Assembly (NCBI GenBank): GCA_016207645.1
Contig: JACQPH010000101.1
Coordinates: 1 to 64,000, forward strand
Direction: 5' to 3'
DNA: 64,000 bases
Origin: Elusimicrobiota bacterium
Lineage (GTDB): Bacteria; Elusimicrobiota; Elusimicrobia; Elusimicrobiales; UBA9959
The notes beneath the pieces are model-generated. The model saw only the letters and a list, made by a program, of their open reading frames with translations, was not told the DNA's origin and searched no databases. The stretch's first letter is position 1, and each line of letters begins with the position of its first letter. Shown one piece after another: positions 16,355 to 26,191 of the stretch. A program made the position numbers and the translations under genes.

Positions 16355-19300
16355 TCAGAACTGGAAAGTCAGCGTGCTGCCGGCCTGGTAGGAGAGGTAC
16401 TCCTCCTGCTTGAGGAACTTATGCCAGAAGCGCTGCAGCCCGGCGTTGAAAGTGAGGCGCAGGTTCTTCGCCGCCTCGTAGTCGGCGCTGGTGTTGAGCG
16501 AGAAAAGCCTGTTGTTGTCGGCTATGGTGATGGGCGAGGATTTGATGGCGTAGCTGAGGGTGGTGGTCCAGACAATGCGGTTGGTGAAGAGTATGGTCTT
16601 CTTCATGAAGGGCAGCTTCAGCCCCTTGGGCAGCTGGAAGTCGGACTTGATCAGCAGGCTGGGGGTTATCGTCCTAGTATTGGCGGTCACCACGCCGAGC
16701 GCCGCCCGGGTCTTGTCGGAAACGTAGTCCGCCTTCGGGGTGAAGCGGAACTTCCTGTAATCGAAGGTGCCCTGCAGCGTGGCGTCGTTATGCGTGACGG
16801 CCTGCGTGCGCTGGTTGACGCGCAGGTCCTTCTTCTCCGTCAGGCGCAGGTTGTAGCTGGCCGCGGTGTCCACCTTGTTGAGCAGCCTGAAGCGCAGGTC
16901 GGTCCCGTAGGTGCCGGAAGTGTCCAGCGAGACCGCCTTCACCTCGTTGGTGTTGCGCGAATACTTCAGGTTAATGGTGGCGCTGGTCGCCCAGCGGCGG
17001 GCCCGCACCAGGGTCTCGAGCTGCGAGAGGGAGAGTATCATGTCCGGGAAAGTGCGGTTGACGCTCTTCGAGATGGTCCCCGTGACCTCGGAGCGCTGCA
17101 CCGAGTTGCTGAAATTGTTGGTCAGCGAAAGAGTGCTGAGCGGCGCCGCCGAGCCTTTGAGCGTGTAGCCCTCGAAAGGCTGCCAGCGCTGCGTGGAGCT
17201 TACGGTGTCGCGCAGCGTCACGGAATTGCGCTGGGCGAAGGGGCTGGCCGGCCTCATGGAGTCGCGCAGCCAGAGGCGGGACCTGGTGTCGTACTCCTTC
17301 TCGACGTTGGCCCAGGAGTCGCCGTCCTGGATCTGGTAGTTCGAGGAGAGCACCAGGGAGCGCAGGAGGCGGTTCCTGGGGGCCAGGTCGTTCATGTTGA
17401 GGGTAAGGCTCACGCCGCCCTGCGCGGTCCGGTTCACGCTCTTGATGCGGCCGGCCGGGAAGAGCTGCGAGGTCTGCGCCACCGTGACGGTGGTGACGTT
17501 GAGATTGTTGCTCTCTATGGTGGTCACGGAATAGTTCACGGCCGGGTTCAGCCAGCGCGCGAACAGCAGGTTGGAATTGGCGTCCACGGTCTGCTGCAGG
17601 GACTTGTTGTAGTGCTCGGACCTCAGCGGGTCGGAGACCGGCGCGCGCTCTTCGCGGGCCGTCTGCAGCGAGTAACCGGGGTTGAGGGAGGAACCGTTCC
17701 AGGGGATGAAGGAGAACTTGGCGCCGTAGGCGTCCGTGCGCTCCTTTGTTCTGAACAGGCTGTCCGCGACCAGCAGCTTGGAGGCGTCGTAATCCACCTT
17801 GCTGAGCCCGAGCGAATAGTTCAGGCTGATGGAACGGGGCAGCACCGGCAGCGCGCCCGGCACCGAGTAGGACAGGTTGGCGGCGTAAAGGTTCCTGTCG
17901 TCCGTGCGGCTGAGCAGGCTGTAGTCCGTTATGCCTTTCGAATAGTTCAGGCCGATCGTGGGCAGGGCCTTTATATTGAGGCTGCCGGAGGCCGCGCCGT
18001 CGAATTTCTTCACGCGCCCCTGCTGCAGGGAGTTCACCAGGTTGTTCGAACCGGTGGTAAGCGTGTTCGGCGTCACGGTTATCTGGCGCGCGGCCGTGAC
18101 GTTCACCGGGAAGAAGGACAGCCGGGTGATATTGAGGTAGCCGGTGTTCTGCTCGTTGTCCTGGTTGGCTATGGCGGTGACCGGAGTCTGGAAGCTGCGG
18201 TCCATGAAGCGGTGCTTGCCGCCGAAGCTGAACCAGCCCGGGATCTCGAAGACGCCCTCCACCTTGCGGGCGCTGCCTGTGCGCGTGAGCGGGTCGGCCA
18301 CGTGCAGCTCGTTGAAATAGACCGTGCCGGCGTGCCCGCTCCCGTCCGTGGCCTCCAGGCCGACGATGAACTGCGGCACCTGCTGCAGGCTGGGTGTGCC
18401 CCTGGAGGAGATCTCCACGCCCTGGGTAGACCGCACCCAGAAGTCGGGTATCTTGTCCCCGCCCGGGGTGTCCTCCTGGCCTATGGTGATAAGCTTCCAG
18501 CCGGTGAAGTCGAGCGGCACCGAGGCCTTGAAGTAATTATTGACGTCGCCGGACTTGACGTAGAAGTTAACCCCGCTCTGCGCCCCGCTCTCGCTCTTGA
18601 CCAGGAAGCGGACCTTCTCGTGCTGGGAAACGTCTATGGCCGTGCTGAACTTGCGGTAGACGTGGACCGTGGAGGAGGAATAGATGTTCTCGTAGTTCAG
18701 GGACAGGGTCTGCTCCGAGAGCGTGCCTGAATTGCTCTTCTGCTTCTGCTCGGAGGCCGAGCCGTAGAGGTCGTTGTAGACTATGGTCGCTTCGCCGCCC
18801 GCCTCGTGGATGGGCGTGTAGCCGGGGTTGTCGACGTTGTTCACCGCTATGGCCTGGATGGAGCCGGTGTTGGTGCTCGACTGCACCGTCCAGGTGTTGC
18901 CCACGGCGGAGATGCGCGCGAATTTGACCACGCCGGAGTTGGACCCTCCCGGCGACTTCTTCAGCGAGATGCGGACCTGCTTCACGGCGTTCCACTTGAA
19001 GGTGTCGGTGGACGTTATGGCCAGCGGCAGGTAAAGGGTATGCCAGCCGTTGAAGTTTATCTGGTTCTTTTCGGTCCCCGAGTCGTTATTGTCCCTGAAC
19101 TTGGAGCCGTTCACGTAGCCGAAGCTGCCGCCGGTGAAATCCTGCGCGTCCAGGCGGCCGTTCTTGTTCAGGTCCTCCGAGTCCAGCCGCCCGTTGCCGG
19201 CGCCGTAGCGCTTCTCGCTGGCGCCCACCTTGTAAAGCCAGCCGATATCCTCGGTGCTGGAGACCTGCTGGTCGCAGTTCAGGTCCTCGCTCTTCGGCGC

Positions 19301-21700
19301 GGCCGTCAGCACCAGGCCGGAGGCGCAGGTGAAGTTCTGCCCGCCGGTATTGTCGGCGTCCTCGTTGATCTGGCCGAGGTGGATATTGAATAAAGGCCCG
19401 GCGGCGCCGGTCGAGCCGTGGACCACCAGTTCCAGCACGTTCTTCTGCGAGAAATCCAGGCCGGTGGCGGAAAGCGGGTAGACTATGGAGATCTCCTGCG
19501 AGGTGGTGAAGTCGTAGCTTACCGACAGCACCTGCTGGGTGCCTTCGGAAGCGGAGGCGGGGTTTATCTCGCTGATCTTTACGTTCTCGTTGTACCAGTC
19601 CTGCGGCAGCGCCAGCGGGTCGGCCGGCCCCGCCGTGGGGTTGGCCGCTATGAACCAGAAATTCTTGTCCATGGACGGGGAATCTTCCTGCTTCACCCCT
19701 TCCATATTGTCTATCAGGGCGTTCTCGTTCAGATTCGGGTTCAGGCGGCTCTGTGCCGCCTCCGCCCCGAGAGAGGCTTTCAGGCCCAGCAGGTTCAGGC
19801 CTTTCAGCTGCGTGTCGCCCTCGTAGACCATCATGCTGTTGGTGAGGTCCGTGATATTGGGCACCGTATTGGCCTTGATGCCGCCCTGGTACAGCAGGGT
19901 GGAGCCGAGCGAGAAATGGCTGCCGAAATCGTAGGAGACCCGGCCGCCTACCAGGGACTGGTTGCCCACGCCGCCGAAGGGGGAGACCTCGTAGACTATC
20001 TCTATCTTGGAGTCCTGGCCCACGCGCTCCGGGTAGTAGAAAGTTATGAAGCCGGAGTCGTAATCGATGAAGTATTCCTCGTTGCGGCCCAGCTTCTTGC
20101 CGTCCACGCGCACCACCTCGGACTGCAGCACGATGCTCGGCTCCAGCAGGAAGGTCTTGAACCGGTAGGAATACTCCACGCGGAGCACGCGCTTGGAGCT
20201 CGGCGCGGCGGAGTAGATCTGCGGATCCGGGCTGGTGGCCGGCTCGCCGTCGAGCGTGAAGGGCTGCTTGAGCTGGAAGATGCCCTGTTCGAAATCCACC
20301 TCGATGGTGTCCGGGTATTTCGGCATGTTGTTGGTAATGGTGGGCAGGACCTCGGTGCGGTTGAGGTCCTGCACCTTCAGTATGAAGTTGCCGTTGCCGT
20401 TGTCGCGCACGATATTGGACTGCCCTATGGAATAATAGGTCTTCAGTTCGCGCTTATGGGAGACCTGCTGCGCCGCCAGGGCCGTGTCGGAGGAGAGCGC
20501 GATATCGCTGGGCGTCTTTATTATGGCCGGTACCGCGAGCGTCGCCGCCGTGTCCAGCGTGGACGTGGAGCTGTTCTGCGACAGCTGGGTGCCGCCGGCG
20601 TTCTGGAAGTCGATGATCACCACTTCCTGCGGGCTGAGCGTACGGTTGAAGGTCACGAGACCCTTGGAGTAGTCCATCACGTAGTCGATGCCGGGGCTCA
20701 GGAGCTGGAAGCGCCCGGTATAGGTGGAGGTCTGCACGGCCAGGTCCTTGCCGGTCAGCGCGAAGACCGTCACGCCGTCCACCTGGGCCAGGGTCTGCTG
20801 GTCTATGTAGACGCGCTCGGTGCCGGATTTGACGGGCAGGCGCGCCGTGTTGCCGAAGGTCACGTCGTAATACTTGCGGCGCAGGTAATTGGTGTCGAGG
20901 ATGTCCACGCCCTGCGACTGGGTGTTGCCGGTGAACTGCCTGGTCTTGGTCTGGCCCTTGGTGCGCGAGCCCACGAAGGTCATCTTGAGGCGGTTGGTCT
21001 TCAGGTCCGCCCTGATGCCGAACAGCTGCTTGTTGTAGGAGACGAACTCGGTGGCGGGCAGCGAGAGGTCTATGTCGCCGAAGGAGACGTTCTGCACCAC
21101 CTCGCTGGGGTCGCCCTGGTAGACCACGGAGATGTCCTGCTTGTCCAGCTTGGTGTCGTCGTAGTCGACGTTGACCGTGATCTTCTGGCCGACCTTGCCC
21201 TGCATGCGCACCTGCATCTGCTGGGTGATCTCGAAGAGGCTGAGGCTGCGCGCCCTGGTGGCGGTGGTCTGCTCGTTCAGGAATTTCTTGCCGCTGTAGC
21301 TGAGGGCTATCACCTTGCGGCCGGTCACGGAGAGGCTGGTGCCGGATTCGCGGAACTCCACCTGCTGCTCCGGGGCGGCCGGCTCCTCGGTCGGGAGCGT
21401 GGCCGGCTGCGGGGGGAGGAGCTCTTCGGATTTGAAGCGGCCGGTCTCCACGGCCTCCCGCGCGGAATTCCAGGAGTCCCGGCTGTAGGAAAAAGGCAGC
21501 TCGCCGGAAAAGTCGCCGGGCTCTCCGGTCTCCGCGGCGGTGGAAACCCCGGGGCTCGAGAGGATCGCGCCCGGGTCCTCCCTTTCCAGCAGCAGGAAGC
21601 GGCCCCCCGACGGCAAGGGCGCGTCGAAATCCTCGGCGCGCAGGGGCGCGGCGCAGGCCAGGGCCGTGAGGAGCAGGATAGTCGTTGCTTTCGCGTTCAC
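16355..21700 (-). CDS. SprA-like giant outer-membrane protein (type IX-type translocon family)
   Basis: The 1781-residue protein starts at GTG with a signal peptide (MNAKATTILLLTALACAAPLRA) and ends in aromatic TFQF, typical of outer-membrane barrels. Residues ~110-260 match the SprA N-terminal pattern: SLSVTGRKVIALSYSG, VNVDYDDTKLDKQDISVVYQ, VSFGDIDLSLPATEF and LFGIRADLKTNRLKMTF. Also SprA-like are YFIDYDSGFITFYYPERV, LIDNMEGVKQEDSP and the calcium-type DLNKNGRLDAQDF. The last ~600 residues are alternating beta-strands. In Bacteroidota, SprA is the ~2400-residue 36-strand channel of type IX secretion and binds PorV; this version is shorter. A PorV-like gene and a cargo-like C-terminal domain lie at 194-2692. 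Family resemblance is clear; the transport role is inference. Confidence 0.8.
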   Translation of the reverse strand: MNAKATTILLLTALACAAPLRAEDFDAPLPSGGRFLLLEREDPGAILSSPGVSTAAETGEPGDFSGELPFSYSRDSWNSAREAVETGRFKSEELLPPQPATLPTEEPAAPEQQVEFRESGTSLSVTGRKVIALSYSGKKFLNEQTTATRARSLSLFEITQQMQVRMQGKVGQKITVNVDYDDTKLDKQDISVVYQGDPSEVVQNVSFGDIDLSLPATEFVSYNKQLFGIRADLKTNRLKMTFVGSRTKGQTKTRQFTGNTQSQGVDILDTNYLRRKYYDVTFGNTARLPVKSGTERVYIDQQTLAQVDGVTVFALTGKDLAVQTSTYTGRFQLLSPGIDYVMDYSKGLVTFNRTLSPQEVVIIDFQNAGGTQLSQNSSTSTLDTAATLAVPAIIKTPSDIALSSDTALAAQQVSHKRELKTYYSIGQSNIVRDNGNGNFILKVQDLNRTEVLPTITNNMPKYPDTIEVDFEQGIFQLKQPFTLDGEPATSPDPQIYSAAPSSKRVLRVEYSYRFKTFLLEPSIVLQSEVVRVDGKKLGRNEEYFIDYDSGFITFYYPERVGQDSKIEIVYEVSPFGGVGNQSLVGGRVSYDFGSHFSLGSTLLYQGGIKANTVPNITDLTNSMMVYEGDTQLKGLNLLGLKASLGAEAAQSRLNPNLNENALIDNMEGVKQEDSPSMDKNFWFIAANPTAGPADPLALPQDWYNENVKISEINPASASEGTQQVLSVSYDFTTSQEISIVYPLSATGLDFSQKNVLELVVHGSTGAAGPLFNIHLGQINEDADNTGGQNFTCASGLVLTAAPKSEDLNCDQQVSSTEDIGWLYKVGASEKRYGAGNGRLDSEDLNKNGRLDAQDFTGGSFGYVNGSKFRDNNDSGTEKNQINFNGWHTLYLPLAITSTDTFKWNAVKQVRISLKKSPGGSNSGVVKFARISAVGNTWTVQSSTNTGSIQAIAVNNVDNPGYTPIHEAGGEATIVYNDLYGSASEQKQKSNSGTLSEQTLSLNYENIYSSSTVHVYRKFSTAIDVSQHEKVRFLVKSESGAQSGVNFYVKSGDVNNYFKASVPLDFTGWKLITIGQEDTPGGDKIPDFWVRSTQGVEISSRGTPSLQQVPQFIVGLEATDGSGHAGTVYFNELHVADPLTRTGSARKVEGVFEIPGWFSFGGKHRFMDRSFQTPVTAIANQDNEQNTGYLNITRLSFFPVNVTAARQITVTPNTLTTGSNNLVNSLQQGRVKKFDGAASGSLNIKALPTIGLNYSKGITDYSLLSRTDDRNLYAANLSYSVPGALPVLPRSISLNYSLGLSKVDYDASKLLVADSLFRTKERTDAYGAKFSFIPWNGSSLNPGYSLQTAREERAPVSDPLRSEHYNKSLQQTVDANSNLLFARWLNPAVNYSVTTIESNNLNVTTVTVAQTSQLFPAGRIKSVNRTAQGGVSLTLNMNDLAPRNRLLRSLVLSSNYQIQDGDSWANVEKEYDTRSRLWLRDSMRPASPFAQRNSVTLRDTVSSTQRWQPFEGYTLKGSAAPLSTLSLTNNFSNSVQRSEVTGTISKSVNRTFPDMILSLSQLETLVRARRWATSATINLKYSRNTNEVKAVSLDTSGTYGTDLRFRLLNKVDTAASYNLRLTEKKDLRVNQRTQAVTHNDATLQGTFDYRKFRFTPKADYVSDKTRAALGVVTANTRTITPSLLIKSDFQLPKGLKLPFMKKTILFTNRIVWTTTLSYAIKSSPITIADNNRLFSLNTSADYEAAKNLRLTFNAGLQRFWHKFLKQEEYLSYQAGSTLTFQF

Positions 21701-21713
21701 ATTGTATAGAAAC

Positions 21714-21870
21714 GTAACTGCTCAGGTCGCTATAGGGAGTTCGGGTTGGCCGGGGTTTTGCCCCGCGAACCCCGGAAGTGGAAACCCTTGCGTCGGTTTC
21801 CCCCCGTAGCGGGGCCCCCCTTCCGCAAGGGGTTCGAGAAAAAAAACCCCCGCCAACCCTCCACTACCTG
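21714..21870. repeat. Palindromic intergenic element, copy R2
   Basis: The left terminus GTAACTGCTCAGGT (21714-21727) is identical to that of R5. The body contains GGGTTGGCCGGGGTTTTGCC, GCGAACCCCGGAAG, GGAAACCCTTGCGTCGG and GCAAGGGGTTCG. The right side ends CCAACCCTCCACTACCTG, after which the expected AGCAGTTAC is replaced by TACACAAAAC, so the right terminus has decayed. The body orientation is inverted relative to R5. It fills most of the 269-base divergent gap between the SprA-like gene and lptF; the terminus is only 14 bases from the SprA GTG. Confidence 0.85.
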
Positions 21871-21952
21871 TACACAAAACCACAGAGCCGGCCCGATCTC
21901 CCGGGCAGGCCAAATAACGCCGTCGTGAAAAATTTCCACGGCGCCGCCGATA

Positions 21953-21958
21953 TATAAT
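21953..21958 (+). promoter_or_regulatory. -10 box TATAAT upstream of lptF
   Basis: TATAAT in an AT-rich stretch ends 11 bases before the lptF ATG. Transcription would start about five bases before the start codon. No Shine-Dalgarno sequence is present (AGAATAAATAA), so a near-leaderless message is likely. No clear -35. Confidence 0.5.
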
Positions 21959-21969
21959 AGAATAAATAA

Positions 21970-23079
21970 ATGGCCGTGCCTATAGCCCGCCTCTACGTGC
22001 TCCGGGTGTTCGCCAGGTTCCTGGCGCTTTCCCTTTTCGTCTTCGTTTCCCTGCTGGTCATGCTGAACTTCGTGCAGGTGGTCAGCCGGGGCGTGCTGTC
22101 CGGCTACTCGTTTTATTTCCTGGCGAAGAGCATGTTCTACCTCCTGCCCGGCATCGTCGGGATGTCCCTGCCGCTGGCCTTCCTGCTGGCCCTGCTGCTG
22201 AGCCTGGGGGCTATGTCGCGGGACGGGGAGATAATAGCCCTGCGCGCCGGCGGCTACTCCTTCTTCGAGATCTTCTCCCTGGTCTTCGGGGCGGCGCTCC
22301 TGTCCTCGCTCCTGCTGGCCGCCGTCAACGGCTGGATCGGCCCCGCCGGGCAGAAGCTCTCCGGGGATTACACCGAGACCATGCTGACCCGCGTCACCAA
22401 GATAGCCCTGAAACCGCGCACCTTCCACAGGCTCTCGGACTGGACGCTCTACGCCGAAGAGGTCAACAGCCTGACCGGCGCCATGCGCGGCGTGAAGCTG
22501 TTCCGGAGGATCAACAAGGGCGAAGCGCCGGCTTTCGCCAACAAGATCAACGCCGCCGCGGGCCGCTACAGCATGCTGAACGAAAGCGGCCTGGAGATAG
22601 AGCTTTCCGACGGCCAGTTCAGCCAGACCGACTTCGGGCGCCCGGAGCAGGCGCTCTACGGGCGTTTCGCCACTTACTCCACCATGCTCCCGTTCTTCTC
22701 CGATTCCGGCGTCCGCCGCAGGCTCGGCCCCAAGGAGCTGACCTCTTCCGAGCTGTTCTCCCGCGCCGCCGCGTCCGGGAACCCGGACCAGGCGGCCAGG
22801 TACAGGGTGGAGGCGCTGTCCAGGTTCGCCATGGCCCTGGCGCCGCTGGCCTTCTTCCTCGTCGGCGCGCCGCTGGGGGTCGGGCTGGAGAAGCGCGGGC
22901 GCTCCGCCGGCTTCGCGCTGGCGCTGCCGGTGATCCTGTTCTTCTACGGGCTGACCGTAGCCGGGATGGTCCTGAGCCGCAAACACCCTGCGCTGTACCC
23001 GTGGGCCATCTTCCTGCCGGGGCTGCTCACTTCCTGCGCGGGCGCCTGGCTGTGGAAGCGCAGGCTTTACGCCAGATGA
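21970..23079 (+). CDS. lptF: LptF/LptG-family lipopolysaccharide export permease (first of pair)
   Basis: The 369-residue protein belongs to the YjgP/YjgQ family, the membrane half of the LptB2FG transporter that extracts lipopolysaccharide from the inner membrane. Three N-terminal TMs (FARFLALSLFVFVSLLVMLN; SMFYLLPGIVGMSLPLAFLLA; the third near 100) precede a periplasmic jellyroll-like domain (~130-270). Three C-terminal TMs follow (ALSRFAMALAPLAFFLVGAPLG onward). The signature REG-type segment is MSRDGEIIALRAGGYS. The second permease begins inside the last codons of this gene (ATGA), as in most lptFG operons. Which of the two is F or G is assigned by order only. No lptB or lptC lies nearby. 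Confidence 0.88.
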   Translation: MAVPIARLYVLRVFARFLALSLFVFVSLLVMLNFVQVVSRGVLSGYSFYFLAKSMFYLLPGIVGMSLPLAFLLALLLSLGAMSRDGEIIALRAGGYSFFEIFSLVFGAALLSSLLLAAVNGWIGPAGQKLSGDYTETMLTRVTKIALKPRTFHRLSDWTLYAEEVNSLTGAMRGVKLFRRINKGEAPAFANKINAAAGRYSMLNESGLEIELSDGQFSQTDFGRPEQALYGRFATYSTMLPFFSDSGVRRRLGPKELTSSELFSRAAASGNPDQAARYRVEALSRFAMALAPLAFFLVGAPLGVGLEKRGRSAGFALALPVILFFYGLTVAGMVLSRKHPALYPWAIFLPGLLTSCAGAWLWKRRLYAR

Positions 23080-24164
23080 AAAAGATCTTCTTCCGCTATA
23101 TCGCCAGGAGCTTCTGGGCCCCCTTCGGGTTCGGCCTGGCGGTGTTCTGTCTGCTGCTGCTCTTCGGCAGCCTCTTCGACACCCTTAACTTCTTCATCCG
23201 GAGCGGGGCCGGCGCGGGGGTGTTCTTCCGCTACGTGCTCTACCAGACCCCGTACTTCATGGTCAAGATCGCGCCCATAGCCACGCTGCTGGCCGTACTG
23301 TTCTCCCTCGGCGGCATGATGGCCAGGGGAGAATGGAAGGCGGGCCTCGCCGGCGGCTGGCGGCCGTTCGACATGATAAAGCCGCTGCTGGCCTGCTCGC
23401 TGCTGGCCGGCGCGGGCCAGTTCCTGCTGCAGGAGACCGTGGCCCCTGAACTTTTCCTCCGCTCCACCCACCTGTACGAGGAGAAGATGCGCGGCCGCGA
23501 GGACTGGCAGCGCCTGGTGAAGAAGAACGTGGCTTTCTCCTCCGGCGGCGAGACCTTCGTGACCGCCGCCCTTTTCGACGGGCGCCGCAAGACCATGGCC
23601 GGGCTGGTGGCGAACACGTACCGCGGCGGCCGGCTCTGGCTGGAGGCCAGCGCCGGCAGCGCGCGCTGGGACCCGGGCGAAAAGCGCTGGATCTTCTCCC
23701 GCGCCGTGGTGACCACCTTTTCCGGGGAAGGGAGCCCGCGCACTGAGCGCTTCGCCGAATACGCCTCCGCCGTCGCCGTGCCGCCGGAGGACCTGGTGCT
23801 GGAGCGCCTGGTGCCCGACGGGGTTTCCACCCGCGACGTGCTGCGCCGCCTCTCCCTGCTAAAGGCCGTCGGGGCGCCCTCCAGCGAGGAGAGCACCCTG
23901 CTGTGGGTGAAGCTGGCCGCCCCGCTCGCCAACCCGGTGATGGCGCTCATCGGCGCCGCCATGGCCATGCTGATGCGCGGCGGGAACAGGCTCTTCAGCG
24001 TCGGGTTCGCCGTCGGGGCCGGCTTCCTGTTCTGGGCGATGATTATAATGGGCCAGGAGGCCGGCAATGCCGAGCTCCTGCCGCCGCTGGCCGCCGGCCT
24101 GGCCCCCGCCGGGTTTTTCGCCCTGGCCTCCCTCTGGGGCCTGCGCCGCGCCCGCGCGATTTAG
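23076..24164 (+). CDS. lptG: LptF/LptG-family lipopolysaccharide export permease (second of pair)
   Basis: The start is the ATG overlapping the lptF stop (ATGA), giving MKKIFFRYIARSFWAPFGFG, a usual family N-terminus. A longer frame upstream is only lptF shadow. The 362-residue product has three N-terminal TMs, a periplasmic domain (~110-265) and three C-terminal TMs (LAAPLANPVMALIGAAMAML; SVGFAVGAGFLFWAMIIM; AGLAPAGFFALASLWGL). The SLGGMMARGEWKAGLAGG segment matches the permease cytoplasmic loop. It would work as a heterodimer with the upstream product in lipopolysaccharide export. The operon ends at a strong terminator eight bases downstream. Confidence 0.88.
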   Translation: MKKIFFRYIARSFWAPFGFGLAVFCLLLLFGSLFDTLNFFIRSGAGAGVFFRYVLYQTPYFMVKIAPIATLLAVLFSLGGMMARGEWKAGLAGGWRPFDMIKPLLACSLLAGAGQFLLQETVAPELFLRSTHLYEEKMRGREDWQRLVKKNVAFSSGGETFVTAALFDGRRKTMAGLVANTYRGGRLWLEASAGSARWDPGEKRWIFSRAVVTTFSGEGSPRTERFAEYASAVAVPPEDLVLERLVPDGVSTRDVLRRLSLLKAVGAPSSEESTLLWVKLAAPLANPVMALIGAAMAMLMRGGNRLFSVGFAVGAGFLFWAMIIMGQEAGNAELLPPLAAGLAPAGFFALASLWGLRRARAI

Positions 24165-24171
24165 CAGTAAT

Positions 24172-24212
24172 AAAAAAGTCCCCGCCGTACAAGAGACGGC
24201 GGGGACTTTTTT
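24172..24212. terminator. Bidirectional intrinsic terminator between lptG and transketolase
   Basis: A perfect 17-base inverted repeat (24172-24188 and 24196-24212; AAAAAAGTCCCCGCCGT and its complement) surrounds a 7-base loop. The A6 and T6 ends supply a U-tract in either direction. It serves both convergent genes. Confidence 0.95.
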
Positions 24213-24226
24213 GGGTGCGGTTCTCG

Positions 24227-26191
24227 CTATCTCACTATCTTCTTCGCCTTGGCCGCTATCGCTTCTGCGGTAATGCCCATCGCCTCGTACACTTTCGCCG
24301 TCGGGGCCGACTTGCCGAAAGTTTCCACGCCCAGCACTTCCACTTCGGCGCCTACCAGGTCGGTCCAGCCGATGCTGCGGCCGGCTTCCACCGCCAGCTT
24401 GGGCAGGTTGGGGAGGAATAAGGATTCCTTGTAGGCCTTGTCCTGCTCGCGGAACAGCTCGAAGGAAGGCACCGAGATGATGCGCGCCGCTATGCCGTCC
24501 TTTTCCAGCAGCGCCGCGGCCTCGAAAAGCGTGGAGACTTCTGAGCCCGACGCTATCAGCTCTATCGAAGGCACGGTGGACGGGCCGCGCAGCAGGTAGG
24601 CGCCGCGCTTGAGGCCGGCCGCTATCTTCTCCCGGTACTGCGTCATCAGCGGCAGCTTCTGGCGGGTGAAAGCCAGGCAGACCGGGCGCTTCAGGCGCAC
24701 GGCGGCTTCCCAGGCGTAAAGCGTTTCCCAGGCGTCGGCCGGGCGCAGCACTAAAAGGCCGGGGATCAGGCGCAGGCTCATCAGCTGCTCCACAGGCTGG
24801 TGGGTGGGGCCGTCCTCGCCCAGGCCTATGCTGTCGTGGGTGAACACGAAAATGGAGGGCGTCCGCATCAGGGCCGCCAGGCGGATGGCCGGGCGCATAT
24901 AGTCCGAGAAGATCAGGAAGGTGGCGCCGAAGGGTATCAGCCCGCCGTGCAGGGCGAGGCCGTTCACTATGGAGGCCATGCCGTGCTCGCGGATGCCGAA
25001 ATGCAGCGTGCGCTCCGGCTCCTTGAGGAAATCCGTCTTGTTGGACGGGCCCAGGTCGGCCGAGCCGCCGGTGAACCCGGGCAGCGCGTCGGCGATCAGG
25101 TTGATCACTTTCCCCGAGGCTTCGCGGGTGGCCACGGGCTTGTCGAAGAAAGTGGTGGGGGGATCGAACAGCTGCTCCGGGATCTCGCGGCCCAGCATGG
25201 CCTTGGCCAGCTCGGCTTTTTCCGGCATGGCCTCGGCGTATTTCTTCCACAGCTTCAACCAGCGCTTGCGGTCCTTCTCGCCGTAGGCGGCCTGCTCGGC
25301 GAAGCGGGCGCGGGCCGCTTCGGGCACGAAGAAAGGTTCTTCGGAGGGCCAGTTCAGCGCTTTCTTGGTGGCCAGGATCTCGGCGGGCTTGAGCGGCTCG
25401 CCGTGCACGCAACTGCTGTCCTGCTTCGGGCTGGCGAAGCCGATATGGGTCTTCACGATTATCATCGAAGGCTGTTCGGTCTCGCGCTTCGCTTTCCTGA
25501 TGGCGGCGTTTATTTCGTCGAGGTTATTGCCGTCCTCCACTTCCAGCACCTGCCAGTCCTGGGACTGGAAGCGCTTCTTCATATCCTCGTTGAAGGCGAG
25601 GCCGGTGGAACCCTCTATCGTGATATTGTTGGAATCGAAAAGGCAGATGAGCTTGCCGAGCTTGAGGTGTCCGGCGAGCGAGGCGGCCTCGTAGGAGACG
25701 CCTTCCATCAGGTCCCCGTCGCCGCAGAGGACGTAAGTGAAATGGTCGACGAGGGAGAAGTCGGGGGTGTTCAGTTTTTTTGCCAGCAGTTGTTCTGCCA
25801 GCGCCATCCCCACGGCGTTGGCGAAGCCCTGGCCGAGGGGGCCGGTGGTGGTCTCGACGCCCTTGGTGTGGCCGTGCTCGGGGTGGCCGGGGGTGAGGCT
25901 GTCGAGCTGGCGGAACTTTTTGAGGTCCTCCATGGTGAGGCCGTAGCCGTAAAGGTGTAACATCGAATAAAGCATGGCGGAGCCGTGCCCGGCGGAGAGC
26001 ACGAAGCGGTCCCGGTCGAACCACTCGGGGTCGGAGGGGACGAATTTGAGGTGGCCGGCCCAGACGGCGTAGGCCATGGGCGAGGCGCCGAGCGGCAGGC
26101 CCGGATGGCCGGAATCGGCCTGCCCGACCATATCTATGGAAAGTGTCCTCAGGGTGTTCACGCACAGGTTGTCGGTAGCGTCGAATTTCAT
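24227..26191 (-). CDS. tkt: Transketolase
   Basis: The 654-residue thiamine-diphosphate enzyme moves two-carbon ketol units in the pentose phosphate pathway. It is of normal full length. Motifs: [18 protein letters not shown] near the N-terminus, [16 protein letters not shown], the ThDP motif running from [13 protein letters not shown] to NNITIEG, the pyrimidine-domain [19 protein letters not shown], and a C-terminal domain from ~520 ([17 protein letters not shown]). The start MKFDATDN at 26191 follows AGGAG with six-base spacing and overlaps the Nudix stop as ATGA; a longer frame lacks support. It is the second gene of a two-gene operon and ends at the shared bidirectional terminator. Confidence 0.95.
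   Translation of the reverse strand: MKFDATDNLCVNTLRTLSIDMVGQADSGHPGLPLGASPMAYAVWAGHLKFVPSDPEWFDRDRFVLSAGHGSAMLYSMLHLYGYGLTMEDLKKFRQLDSLTPGHPEHGHTKGVETTTGPLGQGFANAVGMALAEQLLAKKLNTPDFSLVDHFTYVLCGDGDLMEGVSYEAASLAGHLKLGKLICLFDSNNITIEGSTGLAFNEDMKKRFQSQDWQVLEVEDGNNLDEINAAIRKAKRETEQPSMIIVKTHIGFASPKQDSSCVHGEPLKPAEILATKKALNWPSEEPFFVPEAARARFAEQAAYGEKDRKRWLKLWKKYAEAMPEKAELAKAMLGREIPEQLFDPPTTFFDKPVATREASGKVINLIADALPGFTGGSADLGPSNKTDFLKEPERTLHFGIREHGMASIVNGLALHGGLIPFGATFLIFSDYMRPAIRLAALMRTPSIFVFTHDSIGLGEDGPTHQPVEQLMSLRLIPGLLVLRPADAWETLYAWEAAVRLKRPVCLAFTRQKLPLMTQYREKIAAGLKRGAYLLRGPSTVPSIELIASGSEVSTLFEAAALLEKDGIAARIISVPSFELFREQDKAYKESLFLPNLPKLAVEAGRSIGWTDLVGAEVEVLGVETFGKSAPTAKVYEAMGITAEAIAAKAKKIVR

Noticed and set aside
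16355-21700. LptD or TamB/TamA-type barrel
   Set aside because: The N-terminal VDYDDTK / FGDIDLSLP / LFGIRADLK pattern and mid-protein motifs fit SprA, and no LptD jellyroll or POTRA repeats were seen.
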